Part shown: piece after piece, positions 45,964 through 57,303 of the stretch
Layout: the number at the start of each line of letters is the position of its first letter
Position numbering within the stretch: the first letter of the stretch is position 1
Assembly (NCBI GenBank): GCA_963922205.1
Contig: CAWUHX010000222.1
Coordinates: 124,001 to 188,000 of the forward strand
Direction: 5' to 3'
Length of the DNA: 64,000 nucleotides
Source: Romanomermis culicivorax
Lineage: Eukaryota; Nematoda; Enoplea; Mermithida; Mermithidae
Made by a program: the position numbers and the translations under genes
Notes under the pieces: generated by a model
What the model saw: only the letters and a program-made list of their open reading frames with translations
What the model was told of the DNA's origin: nothing
Databases searched by the model: none

Positions 45964-46063
45964 NNNNNNNNNNNNNNNNNNNNNNNNNNNNNNNNNNNNN
46001 NNNNNNNNNNNNNNNNNNNNNNNNNNNNNNNNNNNNNNNNNNNNNNNNNNNNNNNNNNNNNNN
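45964..46063. other. Assembly gap of 100 N
   Basis: Exactly 100 undetermined bases, a conventional gap size, so the true length is unknown. It falls inside a retroelement, a common cause of assembly breaks. Confidence 0.98.
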
Positions 46064-46762
46064 TTTTCTTGATCAAAGTCATCCCACTTTACCTTACACT
46101 TTTTTGCAAATTTTTTTAATTTTTTCCAAACTGGGGGGGTGGGTATATGGTTGGCCAAGATGGGGGGTCCCCCCCAACCCCCCAAGTACAGGTATGCCCT
46201 CCCCACAAATTTCGGATTTACCCCCCCAAACTGGTCGGAGGTCTTACAGGTTATAGGTTATGAAAGACGAACCGCACTAATTTGTGTAAAAATCGATCCT
46301 ATTCTATTTTTGCCTAACCAACCACGTCAGTGAGATGAGGAAAACTGATCGAGAAATCGGTTTATACAATTCGAAGAGAAATCGAATGCGGCGCCGCGAG
46401 AATCCAAATGTTTTTATAAAATTTGTCAGGTCAGGAAGGAAGAGGAAGTTATACTTTTCTTTAATTTTCGGCTGCGAGTTTCTTTCTAACAACGATTTAA
46501 CAATAATATTGAGGATGTCTATAATTGCTTTCTACTGAAGAAAACTAACTCGGCGGTTGCCTAAATTTTTGGTCGAAAAACTGTAACCAACATACAATGT
46601 CAATTTTTCTTTCTGAATCAAACACGAATGAAAAAATTTCAGTTCCTCATCAGTCATCGACAATCCCAAAGTCTGTTGCGATAATTCAAATAATCTATTC
46701 GAATATAATTCGCCTACATTGGAGAGAAATAAAAACAGTCAATATTGCTACTCACTGACGAC
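46064..46762. other. No gene seen
   Basis: A G/C-tract-rich stretch at 46133-46235 (GGGGGGGTGGG, CCCCCCAACCCCCC) resembles the G-tract families at 1-115 and inside the CATACATGTAA MITEs. From about 46555 the sequence shares words with 18690-18760. Confidence 0.35.
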
Positions 46763-48189
46763 CAGTGTTTTTTTGTGCCAAAACATGGTTTTTGGCACAA
46801 AAAAAAGTTGGAATGGCACAAAAATTTTGAGCGTTTGTGCCAATGGGCACAAATTTTTCTGCTGGTCGAGGCCTACATTTCCATGATTTTTAGTCATTTT
46901 AAAGGCTGAAAACATATACATGTAATTGGGGGGGAAGTGCTATGGGAACCCCCCCCCACCCAGAAATCGTCGACCATATGGCTAGCCATTGGGCGACCCC
47001 CCCCCCCAGATTTTCAAATCCTATGGCTAGCCATATGGTAGCCCTAGGGACCCCCATAGTTATAGTCGGAAAAATACTGAAAAATGTCAATTTTTGAACA
47101 AAAAATGGTCAAAAACGTCGATTTTCTCGGCGCTTCGCGTCATAAGTACATATTTTTAGACAAAAATTACTACTTTTCAAACCGTTTTTCGGACATTTTT
47201 CATGGAAAAAATCGATTTTTTTTCTTCAGGGACCCCTCCCCCAAAATTTTGGGAATTACTGACCCCCAGCCCCAAAAAAGTGCTCCAACCCCCCCCCCCC
47301 CACCTCGGAACTCCGTTACATGTATGGCTGAAAACGCAAAATTTTGTCGGCGCTTCGCGCCGATTCAATAGGTGTAATATTGACTATTTTCCTTTGTCTG
47401 GAACGCGAGCGGATTCTATTCGAATAATTTATTTGTATTATCGCAACAGGCTTTGAGATTGTCAATGACATTAGAATAGAAATTGTTAACTTTTCTTCCT
47501 CTGTTAATTCAGTTGGATTGAGAACCGAAACTTATATTTTTGGTGATTGATTCAAACAAAAAATTGAAATTTTTGGCACAATTATTCAACGAAAAATCTA
47601 CGCGAAGCGACTTTCGACTTTTTTCAGGAGGAAACAATTATAGACATACAAGACATCATAATTTAATCTTTAATTAGTTGTTTGTTAGGAAGGAGGCCGA
47701 AAGGTAAAGGAAAACTCCATGACAAAAAGTCTATAAGAATATCTGAATTTTCGCAGCATTCAATTTCTTTTCGGATCGTAGAAACCGTTTGTTAGATCAG
47801 TTTTTCTTATCTCGTTGACGTGGTTAGAGAAAATAGAGCAGGCACGATTTTTATGCAAATGAATGCGGTGAAAGTATCTTTAGTTAGTTTTTATCAAATT
47901 TAAAAGAAAGAAAGAAAATAAATTTAATAAACGCAAAGAAATACAAGAGTAAATATGAATAATACAGAAAAGCTCTTGGATATGACAAAAGAAAATTGAG
48001 CTTTAAAAAATTGAGCTGACTCAATTTAGATCGAAAACATGGCATATTGTTATAACTCTTGGCACAAAACAGTTTTATGGTTTTCAGTACGTTTTTTAGA
48101 GTGAAAAAATTTTTTTGTGCTATTGGCACAAATTTTTTTGGCCCTTTGTGCCAATTGGCACAAATGTCCGCGCACAAAAAAAAACGCTG
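46763..48189. mobile_element. hAT-like element carrying a nested MITE
   Basis: Ends read inward are CAGTGTTTTTTTGTGCC and CAGCGTTTTTTTTTGTGCGC. The flanking eight bases are CTGACGAC at 46755-46762 and CTGACxxx on the right, where a later insertion obscures the site, so the duplication is only partly supported. Words such as GGCACAAA recur at both ends. A complete 414-bp MITE sits inside at 46913-47326. No transposase frame. Confidence 0.5.
46913..47326. mobile_element. CATACATGTAA-ended MITE, 414 bp, copy 2
   Basis: Starts CATATACATGTAATTGGGGGG and ends GTTACATGTATG, with identical 8-bp duplications GCTGAAAA at 46905-46912 and 47327-47334. It shares the ATATGGCTAGCCAT palindromes, AATTTTTGAACAAAAAAT and long C runs with copy 1 at 12548-12925. 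Confidence 0.88.
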
Positions 48190-48724
48190 CTGACCACTGT
48201 TTTTCCCCCCGGGCCTTTTCCCTAAATGGGGAAAGGGGTCAAAAATTTTTTCCTATTTTCCCGAAGTCGTTTTTTCGCTTAAAAATACTCACAGACGCTT
48301 TATTTAGGTGTTTTTGAGTCTTTTCAAGCATTCTAGTGTTTTCAGACCCGTTAATTCATTAAAATTGAGGAAAAAATTGAAATTTTCGAGTTTCAATTCT
48401 AATTTACAAGCATTGGAACAAACTTCCAAGCAAACTATCCAAAAGCATAATGATTTTGAATTACATGAGAAATCGATGGTCAAGTCCTCTATGACGACAA
48501 GTGAGAACCCAAAAGGAATGTTAATGTTTCCGGCGCGAACCGCCGGAAAAATTTTTGGGGTATTGATATTCTGCGACGCTGGAAAATCAATTTTCCAAAC
48601 ATTTATTTCAAGAATTAGATTTGAATTTTGTGTTCAAAAGTCGTAATTTCTAGAATTTTACTTGAAAAATTTTAAAACCAGTATAATTTATTTGTAAACT
48701 CTCATACATGGTCGAAAATATATG

Positions 48725-50305
48725 GGCAGTGGCTAGATGGACTCGAGTCCATCTAGCCAAAACCCACAAAATGGCTAAATGGACTCGAGTGCATTTAGTC
48801 AAGACCCAGACAATGGCTAGATGGACTCGAGGCCATTGAGTCAAAAATATACAAAATGGCTAAATGGACTCGAGTTTTCCCATAGTACAGTAATCAGATC
48901 GATTGACTGTAATTTTTAGTAAAATATAAAACTTGACACTAAACAGTGAAGTTGACGATAAACTATGAATTGGTAGGTACTTCAGTCAGACTATGCGGTT
49001 TGATGTATTTCTGACACGTTTTGCATAATCTTATATTATATTTTTTCAGCGTCGCTTATACCCGTTTGCAGTGGACGTTTATGCCTATAGCGGATCAATC
49101 AATCTGCATTGGAAGATGATAATATGTGATATTATTTCATTTTTAAATATTGTGATACGTATAGACCGCATTATAAAAGTATGCACTAATCAAAATGATA
49201 AAAACAATGAAATGATGTATTCAATGTGTAATATACATGGAAGGTTTACACTGCTGACATTTACACTGATGTGGGGGCGTGTAGAGGCAAAGTTATAAAT
49301 AGTCATTGTACTAGAAGAATGTAAGAATGTGTTATATTCTGATATTTGTTGATTCCAGAATTCAATTAGTTTTATTAATTATCCACTTAGTTTTTCTAAT
49401 ATGCTAAATGTGTTCAGGATTCACTGAAACTCTAATTCAGCCATTGCATGAAAAACTGGTGAATGTGAAAATTTCCATTTAAGAGTGAAAATATAGTGAA
49501 AATGTCCATTTGTATTATATAAATTGCCTGTACTTTTGATGAGAAATTTTTCAGAATGGAAATTGTTTTCCGGATACCCGTTCGTGTATTAAATTCTCAT
49601 GAGAAGAAATTAACTGTCGAATACAATCATAGAAAAAATGTTTTATATTGGGGCAAACCGTCGCCTCTTTCGCATTTTTACCAATCCAAAGTGGTACATA
49701 ATGGTGTTTCTTATTCGTCCGTTGAACATGGATGCCAACTTCTTAAAGCTTTTTTCCATGATGACACCATCAGTTTCAAGGGTAAAGTCGATCTTCTTCA
49801 TTAAATGAAGTCTCGGGAAATTTAAGTGCAATTTATTTACAACACTTCTGGGGTCTCGTAGTTGCTAAAAATACAGTAATCACGAGATATTAATTTTCTT
49901 AGAATTCAGAAAAACCGTATTTAATTTCGAATCAAAAGAAAGTTGTTTGTGATCGGTTATTTATGAATGGTTGGAGACACTCGCGAACGTCTTGAAGATT
50001 CACCAACATGTTTGGTTTGTATAGATATTCGTAACTTCAACTCCCAGATCTGCACGTTTGAAAATTTGGCTCACAACTTCTGATGTTCATACATTTACTG
50101 TACCACGGGAAAACTCAAGTCCATCTAGCCATTTTGTATATTTTTGACTCAATGGCCTCGAGGCCATCTAGCCATTGTGTGGGTCTTGACTAGATGCACT
50201 CGAGTCCATTTAGTCATTCTGTGGGTTTTGGCTAGATGGACTCGAGTCCATTTAGCCATTTTGTCGGTTTTGGCTAGATGGACTCGAGTCCATCTAGCCA
50301 CTGCC
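48725..50305. mobile_element. Mutator-like foldback element, 9-bp duplication
   Basis: The terminal inverted repeats run about 48725-48895 and 50096-50305, begin GGCAGTGGCTAGATGG and are made of 42-43-bp units around TGGACTCGAGTCCA. The left arm has units at 48730, 48772, 48814 and 48857; the right arm has one more. The duplication AAATATATG is identical at 48716-48724 and 50306-50314. Nine-base duplications and long, internally repetitive arms fit Mutator-like or foldback elements. The 1.2-kb core carries a partial NADAR exon but no transposase. Confidence 0.82.
49556..49804 (+). CDS. Partial NADAR-domain exon inside a foldback element
   Basis: NADAR (YbiA-like) proteins are N-glycosidases acting on riboflavin intermediates or ADP-ribosylated substrates. 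The frame follows a good acceptor (TTTTTCAG, 49547-49554), with ATG at 49556. Residues 30-70 carry the family's N-terminal half: LYWGKPSPLSHFYQSKVV, then NGVSYSSVEHGCQLLKAFF, including the SPLS-FY and VEH-Q--K signatures. The frame ends at residue 82 (LLH), about half the usual length, and the C-terminal half with its Trp-Gly region is not found downstream. Either further exons are lost or the fragment was captured incomplete. The ATG may be internal to a longer spliced frame: another TTTTTTCAG acceptor lies at 49041-49049. Confidence 0.65.
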   Translation: MEIVFRIPVRVLNSHEKKLTVEYNHRKNVLYWGKPSPLSHFYQSKVVHNGVSYSSVEHGCQLLKAFFHDDTISFKGKVDLLH

Positions 50306-50807
50306 AAATATATGAGTAAGCACTAAGCAGAGTGTAAATTTCCGAAAGATATTTCTATGACGCTTTCGAATTTATTTTACGTTAGAAAAGAAATAATTGC
50401 ATCAAAAAGCTTACAGACTTGACGTATTGATCTTTCTCCAAAGGAAAAAATGCGAATCTTCATTAAATATCATGATAAAATATTGAAGATTACCAATGAA
50501 AACATGAGATAATACGTTCAAGATGATGAAAACTATAATAGATTATATGATAAATGAAGGTAGACTTGCTAAAAGCCGCGCCTGAGCTAAGTAATGTATA
50601 ATAATGATTATTAAAGCTATAATCGGCGCGAAGCGCCGGAAAATTTTGAGATTATGACCTTCTAAAATGCACCTAAATGCATCTTTTCTGTATCCGATCC
50701 CCAAAATTTTCTTCCCCAAATGGGGAAAGAGCCCAAAATTTTTTTCCCTTTTCCGAATTTTTTTTCCCCAAAAAGCACGATTTGGAGAAAAAAACAGTGC
50801 TGCTGAC

Positions 50808-52439
50808 GGACGACGGCGCGTTTTCAGCCCCTAAAATGTTTGGAAATCGAGACAATTTACTCTTCGACCATCCATTAAGTTAGTGCTAATTGGCAAGACG
50901 TTCGAAATTTGTTGTGCCATTCCAAGTTTTCTTAAGCCAAAAGGCGGCGCGGCACAGAAAAAACATTGGTTTGATTGAATTCGTCGCAGGGTTGTTGGAT
51001 CCGAATATTTAAGTTACTGTAGTCAGAATTTGTCTGAAGATCTTCTCGAACTTGTTTGTCAAACCTAATATTGATAACCTCCCAAAACGGCATAAGTTTA
51101 GAAAAAAAGTTCATTCCCAAAATGAAAATAATCGTCTCGCTTTTTTGCGTGGAAGTCTGTTCGAGGTTTCTCCTTGAAGAAAGTTTGCTGACGGTGTACT
51201 GACCATAGATGTGGTATTTTAGTCCAAGGGCGAGACGTCAGAACCATTCATTGTTGTGGGTGGGGTTTGGGGGTTTTGTTGGGGATGTGCTTACGGCAGT
51301 AGCAATCCCACATCTATGCAAAATTGGTGAATCGACAAAGTTACGATTCCACCAAAAAAGAGAAATGTGGTCATTCTTTCATATTCTCATAATTTTGGTG
51401 TGTCGTTGGGCGAGTCGCGTCCGTTTATTTTTGTATTGTTCTTTTTCGCCTAGTAAAAGCAAGCGTCGACAGCCCGACCCCAAATTTACATATTATTAGT
51501 AATATTATTATTTATTATTTATTATATTATTACTTGCGCGTTAAGCGGAAAAAGGGAGCCGCATTACACGGGAGCCAAACCAAGGTAAAGCCCCAGTTCC
51601 TTTGGATATTATTATAGTGAGTTTTGTGTATTTGTGTAAACCTTTAGGAGGCATCTGGGGAGACCCTGAGTGCCCTTCGATTGCAAGAGTTAGAGTTTCC
51701 AGTTACTTATTAGTGACTGAAGGTTGTGTTTATTTCTGCTTAAGGACTACTGCACTGTGTTTAGTTGATTACTAATAGGAAGCTCCTTTGAGTGACCTAC
51801 AGTAGTCGATTGAGTACAAGCCAATAGGACTTGAGTCATATTGCTGACATCCTCGGACTTCAGCAGAGATATAAACATAACAGTTTTGACCCAGTCCAGC
51901 AATGTTTTTCGACTAGTTCAGCAATGATCAAGGAGATGACGAAGGCAAATGAGCAAGAGAGAAGAGAAAGTTGTCTTAAAAATGGGAATGTTGCTGATGG
52001 TTCAACAATTTTTCTAAACCATTCATACCTGAAGTCGAGAAAAGTAATATTTAAACTTTAAAAAGAGCTGTCTAAGCAAATAATTTCACACTAATATAGG
52101 ACACTAATATAAAACGAAGAATAAACTGTTGGATGTTAGAAGACCTATCATTATCCAGAACGAAAAAATTGTATTCCATCCCCTGTCCTGGCTAACCTGC
52201 AGAATTTCTAGGCTGTGCATGCATGGTCAGAACACGATAAATTCCATAATGTTAGATTCAGCGAAACAGGTGCCTGATGAAGTTTGATGCCAGGTGAAGT
52301 TTCATCGAATGATTTTCAGCATGAAGTTAGTTACACCAGAATATTGAAATGGAACTTTGGTTGTTAAAGGACTTCATCTGACACAATCTCTGATTACAAG
52401 TCTTTAGGTAAAGTTAGGGGGTAACTGCTCAGTGTGTGC
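50808..52439. other. No gene seen
   Basis: 50808-50960 is a further copy of the TTTTCAGCCCCTAAAATG family present at 18920 and, inverted, around 46870. A frame at 51831-52061 has no recognisable motif. A purine-balanced stretch at 51530-51700 could be element leader sequence, but no LTR edge was found. Confidence 0.35.
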
Positions 52440-53410
52440 CACTCTCAATGAATAAATATTTGAGCGAAGTCTAAAAACACCGATTCTCAAAACGGCGAAG
52501 TTTCAGAATAAATTCCCAAAACAACGAATTTTCAAAGAAGTTATCTTCAGAATGGAAGAATGGTGATTGGGGAGGGTAGACGGTTTGGTGCATGGCCTAA
52601 TGGTATTCTATTTCGATCTGGTGGATGCTGGTTGTCACACATATTTTGGCACCAATCGCCAGATTTCTGACCTTATGGCTTTATAGCATGTGTTTTTAAC
52701 GACATTACAGCTTTTTATTCTGATTTGTTCATTATTAGCATATCTACATGCATGTTTTTTGTTTCTTTTTTCTTTTATTGTCTTATTTCTTTTGATATTC
52801 TACATATTTTGAACCACTTTTTGTTTAATTTTTTCAGGTTGTGTACTGTTGTTGTATTTTTTACATACTTTCTACTACATTCTATTACTTTTTGTTTCTT
52901 TATTATTTGTTTTTTGTTCTGCCTTTACTGCTTAATTATTTTATACATTTTATCTTTTTTGCTTACTTCATTTTGTTTTATTAATTTCATTAGTTTAATT
53001 TGTTGCTATTAAGCTCCATTCAAAACAACTTTAATCGGCAATCCTTATGATAATTTTTTGTTTTCGTTTTTCTAAGCGTTCGTGCATATCTACCGCAACT
53101 GCAGCAGAAAAGCATGTGAAACTCAGGTGGCCAGATGCAATTAACAATAGACTATCTCAACTAGCAAAAACGATTTTAATATGCCTAATTCGCATGTTTA
53201 TTATAAAAATCATGTGTGCGTTCACTCTGATACACATAACTTTTCACTATTCGCTGTATTGAGATTCACTGTTTGGAGAATCGCTGTATTGGGATTTTGC
53301 TGTATTGAGAATCGCTATTTTGAGACTTGGCTGTAATGAAAATCGCTATTTTAAGATTTCGCTGTTTTGAGTTTCACTATTGTGGCTTTCGCTGTATTGG
53401 GGACACGCTG
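52440..53410. mobile_element. Foldback element with 15-16-bp repeats in both arms
   Basis: The right arm (about 53249-53410) is a tandem run of about ten units of TTCGCTGTATTGAGAA type, with anchors at 53251, 53266, 53281, 53297 and 53312. The left arm (about 52465-52540) holds the same words inverted, such as ATTCTCAAAACGGCGAAGTTTC. The outermost words are CAGTGTGTGCC and, read inward from the right, CAGCGTGTCCC. The core is very T-rich (52725-53030). No matching target duplication was seen. Confidence 0.5.
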
Positions 53411-55445
53411 TGACCAGGAGTCGAAAAATGAGAAGTTTGTATATGTTAGTAAATTTTGTACTGTAGATTACTGTAGGTATTTTTCCATGTAAATTTGCAT
53501 ACGTTTTTTGTAGGTACTTCAACTTCAGACAGTTCGTTTTTTCCAGACGTACACATCATTAATTCTGTCTGAGCTGTTGAATAATTATGTACAGTGCGCT
53601 CATTGTTTTCAATATTTCTGTAAGTACTTATCTTCCGTTTTTCGTGTACTCATAATTCGTTTCTGTGAGACTCTAACGGGACAGGATAGGCGCCGATCAT
53701 CAAAAAAATTTAACATAAAAATATAAAAACAAAAGACGCATGTTGGTTATGGTCCAACTGTAGCAGGACCCGGAACAGAAAAACAGAAGACAATGGTAGT
53801 CTGGAAAGTACATAAAAAACCACTGTGCATTACAGAACACACAAAGTGTGTGGTACTCATGAACAATAGCTGCATCTGAGTGAACCTGCATGCTGTGCAT
53901 GCAGGTAGGAGGGTCAAACAGTGACCACGGAAAAATTGCCAATCAGGATCAGCCTGAAAGGCGGAGTCTCATTTGTCCGACTCAATCAGAATTTGTTAAA
54001 GGAGGTCAGTCAGTCTTCTCTTGGTTCTCAGCTCAGCTCAGACTTTCAGTTGTGCAATACTTGCTCATCAGTTCAGCTGTTTAAAACAGCTGAAAATCAG
54101 TTAATAGTTTTCGCAGAGCAGTTTGGAGCAGCCATTCTGCAACAACGTTCAGAAACCTTACCATAGTTTTAGCGTAATTTTGGCGGCCGTCCTATTGCCC
54201 GTTTTTGTGCAAATTTGTCGTTCGTCATTTTCCGATTTTCGTTTCCCATCACATATCGAGTCATCGCCCAAGCCTTTTCTTTTATTAGGTAACATTTATT
54301 GTGAATCATCAAATAAATACTATAGTTTTCAATCAGGAAGAAGAAATTGATTTTGGGAAACCCCATCCCACTTTCTCTTACGGTATCTGACGTCATTTTC
54401 ACTACAGTTGACGTCAGAACTCCTTACCAAACACACATGCACAAGGGGGGGGTTTGGGGTGTGGACCCACAGCAGATATTGATTTAACCCTCAACATTGA
54501 TCAATATAATGAAGGAAAACGAGGAAAAAAATGTCATAAAAACGAAAATGATGCTGCGGCAGAACGATTTTTCTAAACAAAGCATACTTTAATTCGGGTG
54601 TATCCCCATTCCCCGAAAAATGCTTTCCGGTGAGTTTTCTGGATTCAGATCCAAATCCGAAGGAGGTCCGGTGAGTCGGTGTTTAGCACAGCCGGCCATA
54701 CGATTTGTGATTTACGCTCGTCTTTAAGCCCTGATACTGTATCAGCACTGATTTTTTTGCGCAATAATTTACATGTGTGATATTTTATGAAGAATATGCT
54801 TTGTTTTCTAATATGTTGTGTTTGAAAATAAAGTTGAATGAAAGATTACTTTGTTATGAAAAATTATAAAATAAATTGTGTAAAATAAATGTAGAGCGGA
54901 GCGGATAGTGAAGCTGGCGGAGCGGATTGTTACTTATAGGCGGAGTGGAGTGCAAAATCTCGCTCTGCACACAGCTCTGGGTCCATCCCATCCCTAGTAT
55001 TCGGACAATCAGGACTAATGCATTGTTCGAGGAATAGGGACTTTCGCAGAATCGAGATATTCAGAGAATTGTGGTATACCCCGAGGAAACGTAAAAATCA
55101 ATGCTTGATTTAAATCATTCCTCGGGGAATCGGGACAGATCCGTTGAAATCACAGCGAAAAATTTTTCAAGACGGTAAAATTTCGAATCTCTCATTTGCA
55201 GGTTGAAACTGTGACCCCAAAAAATGTAGTTTGTTATGTTTAGGGGTCTATGACAGTTGATTCAACGCAACAATTTGGTCGAAATTGTATGTTAAAAATA
55301 GAAGAAGCCTACTACGGGTAGAAACGAAAAAATTCCAAAATAAATAGGAGAAATTGCAGTCCACACCAAAAGAGAACCAAAATTCTGAATTTACTTTATA
55401 CTAAAATACGTTCATATATCAAACTGACATATCATCAATTACAAT
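53411..55445. other. No gene; possible hAT-type end near 54640-54999
   Basis: 54895-54999 carries repeated GGAGCGGA/GGCGGAGTGGAG words and ends CATCCCATCCCTAG, which read inward is CTAGGGATGGGATGG, a plausible hAT-type terminus. TGACGTCA occurs twice at about 54388 and 54410. The rest is unremarkable. Confidence 0.35.
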
Positions 55446-55520
55446 ATTTGTCTTTCAAAGTTTCATTCTTCAAATTTGTCTTTCAAAGCTTCATTCTTCA
55501 AATTTGTCTTTCAAAGCTCC
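55446..55520. repeat. 28-bp tandem repeat, 2.7 units
   Basis: ATTTGTCTTTCAAAG recurs at 55446, 55474 and 55502, exactly 28 bases apart, with few differences between units, so it is recent. It lies immediately beyond the stop codon of the frame at 55525-55929. Confidence 0.75.
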
Positions 55521-55524
55521 AGTT

Positions 55525-55929
55525 TTACGCAATAGTGCACGTCGGCTTGCGAATGTTTGAACAAAATTTGATTTTACAAAATTTACAAATTAGACTACCG
55601 CAAAATTCGTCGGCTACGTTCGTTTGAAAATGAACAAATTTACTAAATTTTGCCCCTTGAACAATATCGTCTAAAAATTTAGAATCGTCGGCGGAACCGT
55701 TGGCGTGAATTTTATGCAAATTTTCTTCGTCAATTATTTTCGATGTCGTTTTTCGCGATTTTGATTTTTTTTTCATTTCCGAATCTTGTTTTACCGACTT
55801 GGATTTAATGTTGAAGTTTCGATATTGGGACAGGATTTTTGGATCACAATTTTTCTTCGTTGCCGTCACTGAAACTTCAGTGATCAAGATGCGTGGCTCT
55901 GGCGATCTGAGAAAAATCGAATGAATCAT
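55525..55929 (-). CDS. Hypothetical Lys-rich protein with C-terminal Cys cluster
   Basis: A 134-codon frame with ATG at 55929. The N-terminal half is basic (MKKKSKSRKTTSK), followed by an acidic/helical stretch and a closing segment with EFCGSLICKFCKIKFCSN, where CxxC-type spacing suggests a small zinc-binding fold, perhaps a BED-like finger. A TTTTTCTCAG word 10 bases into the frame could be an acceptor, making this a terminal exon. I do not recognise the family. Confidence 0.35.
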   Translation of the reverse strand: MIHSIFLRSPEPRILITEVSVTATKKNCDPKILSQYRNFNIKSKSVKQDSEMKKKSKSRKTTSKIIDEENLHKIHANGSADDSKFLDDIVQGAKFSKFVHFQTNVADEFCGSLICKFCKIKFCSNIRKPTCTIA

Positions 55930-57149
55930 CGAGTTGGAGTTCCAAAAAATTTTCAGAAAAATGTTATCAGATAAATTAATAAAAACATTCTAATTTCTAA
56001 ATAATTTTTCAATTTTCAAATTGTACCGTTGCCTAATGCATTCAAAGCTGCAGTAACTCATAAATGGACCCGTCGAAGAGAATTTCTTTGAAATTGCGAA
56101 AACTTCAAACTTGAGCATAAAAATCTGTTTCTTACTTACAGTAGCATAGAAATTTGAATGAGATAATTTTTTGGAAAATTCTCAACTTTTCCAATTCACA
56201 GTTATTGCAAAGCACATTTTGGGTTAAATTTCTGTGATTGAAATGTAAATTATGAGCGAATTCCACTTGAACACCAAATTCAAAATTGAAATTTTAAATT
56301 TAGACCTGAAAACGTATATTTTGAGTTTTAAAAAATCAAAAAGCTTTTTACTTCGTGAACAATCCAACGTTGAGCTGAATCGAAATTCACATCAAATGCT
56401 AATTTCATTATAGAAGACGCGACGAAAGTCGATCTTTTATTCATTCAGCATCTGAAACTATTTATCGTTTGGAATTCTAAATAATGTATAGACTACTATA
56501 TTTATGTAAAAGATTTTGAAAAAGATAATTTCTCATTCGCATTTTGAATTTATGTCGTTTTGAAACTTGTTGCAGTAAGTAGATGGTATCGATTTTTCTA
56601 TAAAAAAGAGCTTTGAAAAACGTAAAAAAGGTGACAAATTGACAAGAAAATGTTACTTTTAGTCGACGATTCACCCACTGGGGCGGAATATTTTTTAGGC
56701 GTGATGTCCAAAAATGTGCGAAACACATATTTTTCGGCAGTTTATCACCTGAAATGATCAATGGACAGCAAATGGAGGCGCGGAAACCAAGTTATATTAT
56801 TCAAATTTTTAAATAATGAAAAATATGCAAATTTTTTTTTCCAATTTTTGACAAAGATTATTTCCTCTTGCTCCCAAAATCACTCCACTGATCATTTCCA
56901 ATGATAAGGTACCGTAAAAAAACCTAACCTATCAACATAAGCTACAGTAATCATGGTTTTCCCTAAAAGCGAATATTTTGACTGGAAACAGGGTGTCCTA
57001 TGGCAATTTTTTTCTTCAAATTTGCATATTTTTGATTAAGTTACGAGTAAATCGAGTAAAAATCCAAATCTCAAATTTTTCTGGCGCGAAAACTTTAATA
57101 ATCATCATTATTTATTTAGTAGCTCAAGCGCGGCTTTGGAGTTTTTACA
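55930..57149. other. No gene seen
   Basis: A/T-rich; a short minus-strand frame at 56477-56761 has no motif. Confidence 0.35.
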
Positions 57150-57303
57150 GATGACGGTGGCCACGCCGAAATTGGCCGTGGCCACGCCGAAACATTTGGA
57201 AGAGCCTCTACAGCGCTGCGCCCTACGGGCGCAGCTGCTGTAACCTAAGCCTAAGCCTAAGGAAAATTTTAAAGGTAGGGTAAATTCGGTGGCCACCGTC
57301 ATC
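57150..57303 (-). mobile_element. Palindromic GATGACGGTGGCC MITE, copy 2 (154 bp)
   Basis: Inverted relative to copy 1 at 35870-36068. It shares the terminal GATGACGGTGGCCAC, the GCGCCC(T)A(C)GGGCGC palindrome and a CCTAAGCCTAAGCCTAAGG run (TTAGGC units on the other strand), and has about two of the 21-bp TTCGGCGTGGCCA units instead of four. Confidence 0.8.

Larger units (their letters stand above)
48195..50799. mobile_element. CACTGTTTTT-ended element with nested foldback element
   Basis: Left end CACTGTTTTTCCCC and right end read inward CACTGTTTTTTTCTCC, with identical 8-bp duplications CTGCTGAC at 48187-48194 and 50800-50807. Both subterminal regions hold TTTTCCC and CCCCAAATGGGGAAAG. Without the inner element at 48725-50305 it would be about 1.0 kb. 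A frame at 48308-48646 shows no family motif. Confidence 0.75.

Noticed and set aside
52725-53012. Plus-strand hydrophobic frame that looks like several membrane segments
   Set aside because: The sequence is T-rich low complexity in the core of a foldback element; Phe/Leu/Ile codons arise from composition.
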